In this document: one piece after another, positions 57,241 through 64,000 of the stretch
How positions within the stretch are numbered: the stretch's first letter is position 1
Layout of the letters: each line of letters starts with the position of its first letter
From: Erodium maritimum
Taxonomy: Eukaryota > Streptophyta > Magnoliopsida > Geraniales > Geraniaceae
Direction: 5' to 3'
Assembly (NCBI GenBank): GCA_963921825.1
Contig: OY997593.1
Location: 69,424,039 to 69,488,038, forward strand
DNA length: 64,000 bases
The notes under the pieces: model-generated
What the model was told of the DNA's origin: nothing
Database searches by the model: none
What the model saw: the letters and a program-made list of their open reading frames with translations, nothing else
Made by a program: the position numbers and the translations under genes

Positions 57241-57645
57241 GGAGTTTTCAGGGTTATAATCCATAAATTATCCCTATAGTAGAATCCTAAAAAAACTATT
57301 TCTAGGCCTTATTCTCTAAAATCTAAATTCCTAGCTCACTTATTTTGCTCTTCCAACAATTGTAAATTAGGGTTTTCAGACTTAAGGAGAGTTTTTCTAG
57401 GGTTTTGGGATCGGTATAAATTATGGATTTTCGAATTTATAGAGATTTTGCGTTTAAGTTAACGATATGTTTTAATATAAACCGTTATTTTATGATAATA
57501 ACCAAAATGTTTACGTATATTTTATGTATAAAAAAGGTGAGAGTGGTACTTTGTGTTAAAAAATATAGTTCGAGAGCATATTTTATTAGTGAAAAACAAA
57601 CAAGCACAAAGAGTAAACAATACCTAATTATTCTATCCCGTTAAT
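57241..57645. other. Gene-free DNA
   Basis: AT-rich. Contains CCTAAAAAAACTATTT and TTAGGGTTTTCAGACTT phrases like those at 30.6-30.75 kb, so it may share an old repeat with that region. Confidence 0.35.
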
Positions 57646-58247
57646 ATTCTAACCAAGGTTGTAAAAAATGTTAGGTGTAGTCGGGCGGAACTGGTTCTTA
57701 GGTGCTAGGCGGAGATTAATCGGATTGTTATTTTAATTTTTGTTAAACATATATTATCAATTCTTATTTTATATTGTATAAAAACATTAATAATATAAAA
57801 ATTGAATATATAAAAAAACATAAACATTCTATTAAACTAAAAGTATTATATAATTCTTAAAATAAGGTCAATGAGTATGACTCTATCAACTCAATTAGTA
57901 CAAATTTATGTAATTTTTGCGTTTTAAAATTACTAAACAAAAAAGATTAATTGCGTGAATCCACTTCCTGATGTAACACTTGAAGAAGTGGGTTCTACCA
58001 ACTCAACTAGCACAATTTTATGATCTCATTTAGTTTGTAAAATATTATAAGCTGTTTTCGTTTTTGTTATGAATCTGATCCGACGCATGATTAATCTGAC
58101 TCGACGATTAATTAGTGGAATCAAAGATTAATCGGTCTATATTCCGTTTAAACGACATAAACACCGTATAAAGATAAATCAGGTCCCCATAACTCATTTT
58201 AGCATGCAGACGTTTTCAGGCTAGTATTTTACATCCTTGATTCTAAC
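57646..58247. mobile_element. hAT-type MITE (586 bp), perfect 8-bp duplication
   Basis: Element 57654-58239 starts CAAGGTTGTAAAAA and ends TTTTACATCCTTG. The duplication ATTCTAAC is identical at 57646-57653 and 58240-58247. Near each end are GATTAATCGG-type repeats also seen in the fragment at 37.6 kb. No transposase. Confidence 0.92.
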
Positions 58248-58884
58248 CCTCCTTGGGTACGGACAAATTATTTCTCTCGGTTAATAGAACATAAATGAAT
58301 CCGTGTTAAGTCGTTAAGAAAGTATTGATTGATGCCAAAGCAAAGGCAATTAAGGCTCAGCAATTAAAGGTATGTGTTTCGATAACATTTATTATCTCGA
58401 ACCGTCCACTCGGTCAAAATTCAAAAAGGAAACCGAGGAGCGGTCCAAGTCATTAACTCCCACGAATTTGACCATGAATTTATGTACCTTAACAACGTGA
58501 GTCTTGCTATAAATAATTCATATCATTTATTAAGAGAGGTGACAATATATGTGACATTGATTTATAACCTAAGGTTTATGGTGACAATAATGGTTGCCAG
58601 ATAAGTTCGAGTGAGCGTTGCCTAACATTTTTTATACATGTTTTAGTCATGCATCGCCCATGAAAAATATAAAGCATCTTCTTCTTTCTCTTTTCAGCAA
58701 TTTATCACTAGTAACTATCATAATTATATAATTTTATTTTATTTTTTGAGATGATATCACTTAACGATTTATATTTATAAGAGGAACTAAGACCATTTTA
58801 ATACCCTCTTTCGTCATGCATAAGTTGAACCAATATATTAGGATAAATACGAAAACTAGAGCTTCTAGTAAATTTCACATAATA

Positions 58885-58926
<42 letters not shown>

Positions 58927-59713
58927 AATAAATTATATTTAAATATATTGAGACTTTAAAATTCACCTGGACAATATTTAATTTTCACATCACTCCTATA
59001 TCTTTATGAAAGTATTGTAATTTTGGAAACATAAAGTACCTTATGTCAACAATTTTAATTATAAAAACTATATGAAAATCAGGTAATTAAGTTTTTTTTT
59101 TTGAGTAAAAAATCAGGTAATTAAGTTTAGTTAAGTAATATCATCATTTTATTTAAAATATATTTGATGGTACAATTAATTTTATTCTTTTCAACTTGAT
59201 GTTATCCTTCATTTCTTAAAGTTACACATATATAGATTAGTTAAAAATCAATAGGGAAGACTTAACAATTTCCCACAAAATGTGTTGAATATTTGAGATT
59301 TAAATAAGGTGATGAAAGTTAATTTTGTCATTTTAAAAATTTGTTAGTTACATATTTTTTGATAATTTGTTAGTTACATGTTTATCATGTGTTTTTGTAA
59401 GTGATTTTTATAATCTATTTTAACCAATTTTAATTTGGTTCTCATCTTTGTAACCATAAAAATAAAAGTGGTAATAATAACCGATGGCTAAAGTAAAATG
59501 CACTAATCCTTTTTGTTACAATTATTATGAATCATATTAAATTAAAATTTACATGATTCATAAAATAACAAATACAACAAGAATCTTACTATATATAATC
59601 GTGTAATCACGACCGATATTAAAAATGTTTGTTTTATATTTTAAAAACATTTAATTCTGCTTATTTTTGGAGGGTCCATTGACCCTGAAAAGAGGGGTTC
59701 ATTTGTTGACAGC
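58248..59713. other. Gene-free AT-rich DNA
   Basis: No coding signal; includes the TA microsatellite at 58881-58926 and a short direct repeat of AATCAGGTAATTAAGTTT near 59080-59125. Confidence 0.5.
58881..58926. repeat. (TA)n microsatellite
   Basis: About 22 TA units with one CA interruption. Confidence 0.9.
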
Positions 59714-59959
59714 TTAATCTTCAAATTAGTGAGATTGAGGTGGACTCATCACACTCGGTATGAGCTTGTCAGAATCAGATTACGTGTGGACTTGGGGACC
59801 AACATAAGACTTAAATAGCAATTATCTCAACCATCACAACTATCCATCAATAGGTGTGAGAGAGAAAAAGCTATTTCTGAAACATCACATATTTTGGCTA
59901 TTGGACCAATATACATTGATCACAAAACCTTATGATATCATTTGAGAATTAATCTAACA
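59714..59959 (-). mobile_element. Probable 3' LTR of the Copia element at the right edge
   Basis: On the minus strand, the stop at 60258 is followed 300 bases on by the purine tract AAGTGGGAGAA and then TGTTAGATTAATTC (59959 leftward), the classical polypurine-tract/LTR junction of Copia elements. A matching end in TCAACA lies at 59714, giving a 246-bp LTR with TG...CA ends. The left boundary is less certain, and the 5' LTR is outside the window. Confidence 0.6.
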
Positions 59960-60257
59960 TTCTCCCACTTGATCAATGTTCATGTCTCAATGCCAAACAT
60001 ACTAAGAAACCCAAATGCATGAATCATGGCGGTATGTCCTTTTAATTAAAAAACAAGTAGTACCTCCCATGTATTACAATACATTCGTTCCTTAAACTTA
60101 ATGAATAAACTTGATGTTTATTCTTGGTCCAAACTTAATTGATGATTTTCATGATTGCCAATGTAATCATATACTGAATGTGTACACATTTATAAATAAT
60201 AAATCATCATTGTAACAGGAGTTTCAAAAGACAAACATCGTTCTAATAACGAAAAGT

Positions 60258-63200
60258 TTACATATGAAAACCAAGTCCCATACTCTTAACATGATCCTCA
60301 AATTTTCTTGGTGGCATGCCTTTAGTTAGAGGATCTGCTATCATTGAGTCCGTACTGATATGCTCAATGACAACCACTTTGTCTTTCACATGCTCTCTTA
60401 CGGCCAAGTACTTTATGTCGATATGTTTACTTCGACTTCCAGTTTTGTTGTTCTTAGCCATGAAGACAGCAGCTGAATTGTCACAATACAGCTTCAGGGG
60501 TCTGCTGATAGAATCCATGATCCTAAGCTCAGAAATGAAACTCTTAAGCCATACACCATGAAAAGTAGCCTCGAAGCAGGACACGAACTCGGCTTCCATG
60601 GTAGAAGTAGCAATCAAGGACTGTTTGGGACTTCTCCATGACATAGCTCCACCGGCCAACATAAAGATGTAACCAGAAGTTGATTTCCGTGAATCAACAC
60701 AACCAGCGAAGACTGAATCGCAATAGCCGATTACTTCCAAATTGTCCGTTCGCCTGTATACCATCATGTAATCTCGAGTCCCCTTTAGGTATCGCAATAC
60801 CTTCTTTGCAGCTTTCCAGTGCTCAATGCCAGGATTACTTTGATATCTTCCCAACATTCCAACAATGAATGCAATATCAAGTCTGGTACAGACCTGTGCA
60901 TACATCAAGCTTCCAACAGCTGAAGCATAGGGAATGTTTCTCATTTGTTCTCGTTCCATGTCATTTTTCGGGCATTGGTCCAAGCAAAACTTGTCACCCT
61001 ACACAATGGGAGCTACATTAGGTGTACAATCTTTCATCCGAAATCTTTCCAAGACTTTGTTAATGTATGTCTCTTGAGACATACCCAGAGTGCCTAGCGA
61101 TCTATCACGATGTATCTTTATCCCAATGACATAAGATGCATCACCTAGATCTTTCATATCAAAGTTTCGGGAAAGAAATTGTTTCACCTCATAGACCATA
61201 TCCCTATTGTTACTTGCAAGTAAGATGTCATCAACGTATAAAATCAAGAAACAAGTCTTGTTCCCACTAACCTTCTGGTATATACAACTATCCATAATGT
61301 TTTCTTCGAAACCGAATGAAGAAATAACATTATGGAACTTCAAATACCATTGACGTGGGGCTTGTTTCAAACCATATATTGATCTTTTAAGCTTGCAAAC
61401 CAAGTGATCACCACTACTAGAAGGGAATCCTTCAGGTTGTTTCATGAACACCTCCTCCTCTAGTTCTCCGTTTAGAAAGGCCGTTTTTACATCCATCTGT
61501 TGTAATTCCAAGTCAAAATGTGCAACTAATGCCATGATGACGCGAAGCGAATCTTTCTTTGATACAGGGGAAAAAGTTTCCTTGTAATCGATTCCTTCCT
61601 TTTGGTTGAACCCTTTGGCAACAAGTCGGGCCTTATATCTTTCGATGTTACCTGATGAGTCTCTCTTGGTCTTAAAGACCCATTTACTCCCAATGGCTTT
61701 CGCCCCTTTAGGTAACTCAACAAGATCCCAAACTTTATTTGATGCCATTGAATTCATTTCATCATTCATAGCATCATACCATAAATTTGACTCATTACAA
61801 CTCATAGCTTGTGAGAAGGTCTCAGGGTCATTTTTGGCTCCGACATTGAAGTCCGATTCTTGTAGATACACATGGTAATCCCCGGGGATTGTTGATTTCC
61901 TCATTCATAGTAGATCTTCTTAATATTGGTTCAACATTTTCCTGAGGATCAGGTTGACCAATTGGTTGTTCATTGACCAAAGGTTCGTCTTGAACAACTT
62001 GATCTACTGGAACATTATCAACATGTGGAAGTTGTTCAATCTCAATTTGAGGTTGATTTATAACTACAACGATTTGATCGATTGATGTAGGAGGTTGCTC
62101 AATAATAGTTTCAGAATTTGAGCTTTGCAACCGATTCTTCCCACTGATCAAATCATTCTCAAGAAACTTTGCATTTCTTGATTCCACAATCCTGGTGCTA
62201 TGAGATGGACAATAAAATCTGTATCCCTTGGATCGTTCTGCATATCCAACAAAATAACCGCTAAGGGTCCTAGGATCCAGCTTCTTTTCTTGTGGATTGT
62301 AAATCCTCACTTCAGATGGGCATCCCCAAACGCGTACATGGTGCAAACTCGGTTTCCAACCTTTGAATAATTCAAAAGGTGTCTTTGAAACAGACTTGGT
62401 TGGAACACGGTTTAATATGCACACAATCGTCTTAAGTGCGTCAGTCCACAAGAATAATGGGAGATTCGCATTACTACGCATACTCCTCACCATCTCCATC
62501 AAGGTCCGGTTTCTCCTTTCAGCTACACCATTCTCACTAGGAGATCCGGGATTGGTGTATTGAGCAACTATTCCATGCTCCTGAAGAAACTTAGCGAACG
62601 GACCAGGTGCTTGACCACCTTCGGTGTATCTACCATAGTATTCTCCTCCTCTGTCACTCCTGACAATCTTGATTTTCTTCTCACATTGTTTTTCAACTTC
62701 TGATTTGAAAATCTTAAATACGTCTAATGCTTCACTTTTATGGTGAAGCATATAAACATACATATACCGTGAGAATTCATCAATAAAGGAGATAAAGTAT
62801 TTCGGACCACTTTGCATATCCATGTCGGGACAGCAAATATCTGTATGGATGATTTCAAGTAACTCAGAACTTCTGTGTGCACCCTTTTTGGATATCTTGG
62901 TTTGATTACCTTTTATGCAATCCACACAAACCTCGAAATCAGTAAAGTCTAGAGTACCAAGTACTCCATCTTTTACTAATTTCTTGATTCTATCCTTCGA
63001 GATATTTCCCAATCTCCGATGCCACAACATAGAAGATTCCTCATTTTCAACGCATCTTTTTGTGCCAGTTTCAATATGCATAACTGAGTTAGTGGTGTTA
63101 CTTTACACATTCATCATAAATAGACCATTGCACAAAATTCCATTTCCAATAACATCAAATTTATTAAATAAATTTATTGATGTATCACGGAATTCAAAAG

Positions 63201-64000
63201 CATAGCCAAAAGGCAATAGTCTAGACATAGATATTAAATTCCTGGAAAAACCAGGTACATAGAATGTATCATGCAAAGTTACTATATAACCACTAGATAA
63301 TGTTATACGACACGTCCCAACATATTTCATAGCCGAGCGCATTTTGTTTCCCGAATAAATGCATCGCTCATTTCCCGCTGGTTTCCGCAGGTGTGTCATT
63401 TCCTGCAACGATGTTGAAACATGGATTGAAGAACCAGATTCAATCCACCATGCGTTAACATGAACATCAGCCACATTGGATTCATAACAAACAAGGGATA
63501 CGTAGTTACCTTTGTTTTTCAGCCACATGCGGAATTTCGGACAATCCTTCTTCATGTGCCCCTTCTTTTTACAGAAGTAGCACCTAGATTCCTTCTTAAT
63601 TCCGCCTTGAATAGGTATTTTCCCCTTTCCTTTGTCCTTAGCATGCCATTTCTCCTTCTTGTGCGTTGCTAACATAACAGTCTCTCCATGCTCCATCATC
63701 AATCGGCTTTCCTGTTGCACACACATGGTCATGAGTTCATTCATTGACCATTTATCCTTATGTGTGTTGTAAGATATTTTAAAAGGCCCGAATTGATAGG
63801 GAAGAGTATTCAGTATGTAATGCACTAAGAAGGTGTCAGACATTTCAACCTCCAATGTTTTCAGCTTTGCCGCAATGTCCCTCATTTTCATGATGTGCTC
63901 ACGCACACCATCAAGACCAATAAGCTTCAGAGACGAAAATCTTCCTATAAGGGTACTAGCAAGTGACTTATCAGAAGTCTGGAATTGCTCATCAATCGCT
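60258..64000 (-). pseudogene. Ty1/Copia retrotransposon gag-pol, partial and disabled
   Basis: Minus-strand order is gag (from beyond 64000) with zinc knuckle CYFCKKKGHMKKDC near 63570, then protease (near 63430). Integrase follows with IHTDICCP, VRSDRGGEY and ENGVAERRN as the D,D,E residues, then RT with YVDDILLAS near 61230, then RNase H with ATSTMEAEF and YCDNSAAVF, ending at 60258. In-frame stops lie at 63103-63105 (TAA, protease/integrase region) and 60999-61001 (TAG, between RT and RNase H). A frameshift lies near 61880-61905. The protease reads WWIESGSS where Asp is needed, and the integrase zinc finger reads HRRLGN where GH is usual. The copy cannot make its proteins without recoding or help. 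Confidence 0.92.

Overview
The window is plant nuclear DNA, most likely from a eudicot: AT-rich intergenic sequence, intron-rich genes with GT-AG boundaries, GGCCCA/telobox promoters, and a heavy load of LINEs, Copia and other LTR sequences, hAT, PIF/Harbinger and Mutator-like miniature elements. No bacterial, organellar, CRISPR, rRNA or tRNA feature was recognised. All calls come from reading the sequence; no database was searched.

Host genes, left to right. An unidentified minus-strand gene enters from the left edge and shares a promoter region with a DUF1645-type gene (1334-2590, +). A NARROW LEAF 1 (NAL1)-like trypsin-fold protease gene lies at 25002-28480 (-, five coding exons). An SR45/RNPS1-type splicing factor gene has twelve coding exons (31913-37213, +). 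A 2-oxoglutarate-oxygenase-like gene that appears to lack its metal ligands lies at 39179-42065 (+). A small twin-CX9C (CHCH) mitochondrial-type gene lies at 43377-43733 (-). Gene remnants are a DUF2775 'organ-specific protein' pseudogene (about 16.85-17.57 kb), a RUNKEL/ULK4-like kinase 5' fragment (about 44.6-45.04 kb) and a two-exon piece of a ferredoxin-NADP reductase gene (46290-46501).

Mobile and repeat DNA. At 4.4-8.0 kb, three decayed minus-strand LINE-like insertions are stacked at one recurring target site. At 9194-10279 is a 1.06-kb retroposon with one long open frame. At 12.1-16.4 kb, a decayed element is split by a 2.94-kb solo LTR. A 1-kb segment carrying a promoter, a presumed first exon and a conserved 33-codon ORF is present twice (about 11.1-12.1 and 18.0-19.3 kb). 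A Harbinger ORF1 remnant (20.9-22.2 kb) and a minisatellite-bearing retroposon (24.46-24.83 kb) follow. Between 18 and 48 kb there are more than ten long-inverted-repeat miniature elements. Several have 9-bp target duplications and GGGATAAT-like ends, as expected of Mutator-like elements. They occupy introns of the NAL1-like and SR45 genes and the 3' end of the oxygenase-like gene. At 44.5-48.7 kb, gene fragments and foldback elements lie side by side. At 48.8-59 kb are two hAT elements with perfect 8-bp duplications, an RRM-encoding LINE ORF1 retroposon, a LINE 3' end and a broken Copia piece. A further Copia polyprotein (minus strand, two stops and one frameshift) runs off the right edge.

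The host genes are not functionally linked to one another. The main interest is how mobile elements have shaped them: element-filled introns, an element at a gene's coding 3' end, retroposed ORF1-only LINE derivatives, and captured photosynthesis and kinase gene pieces.
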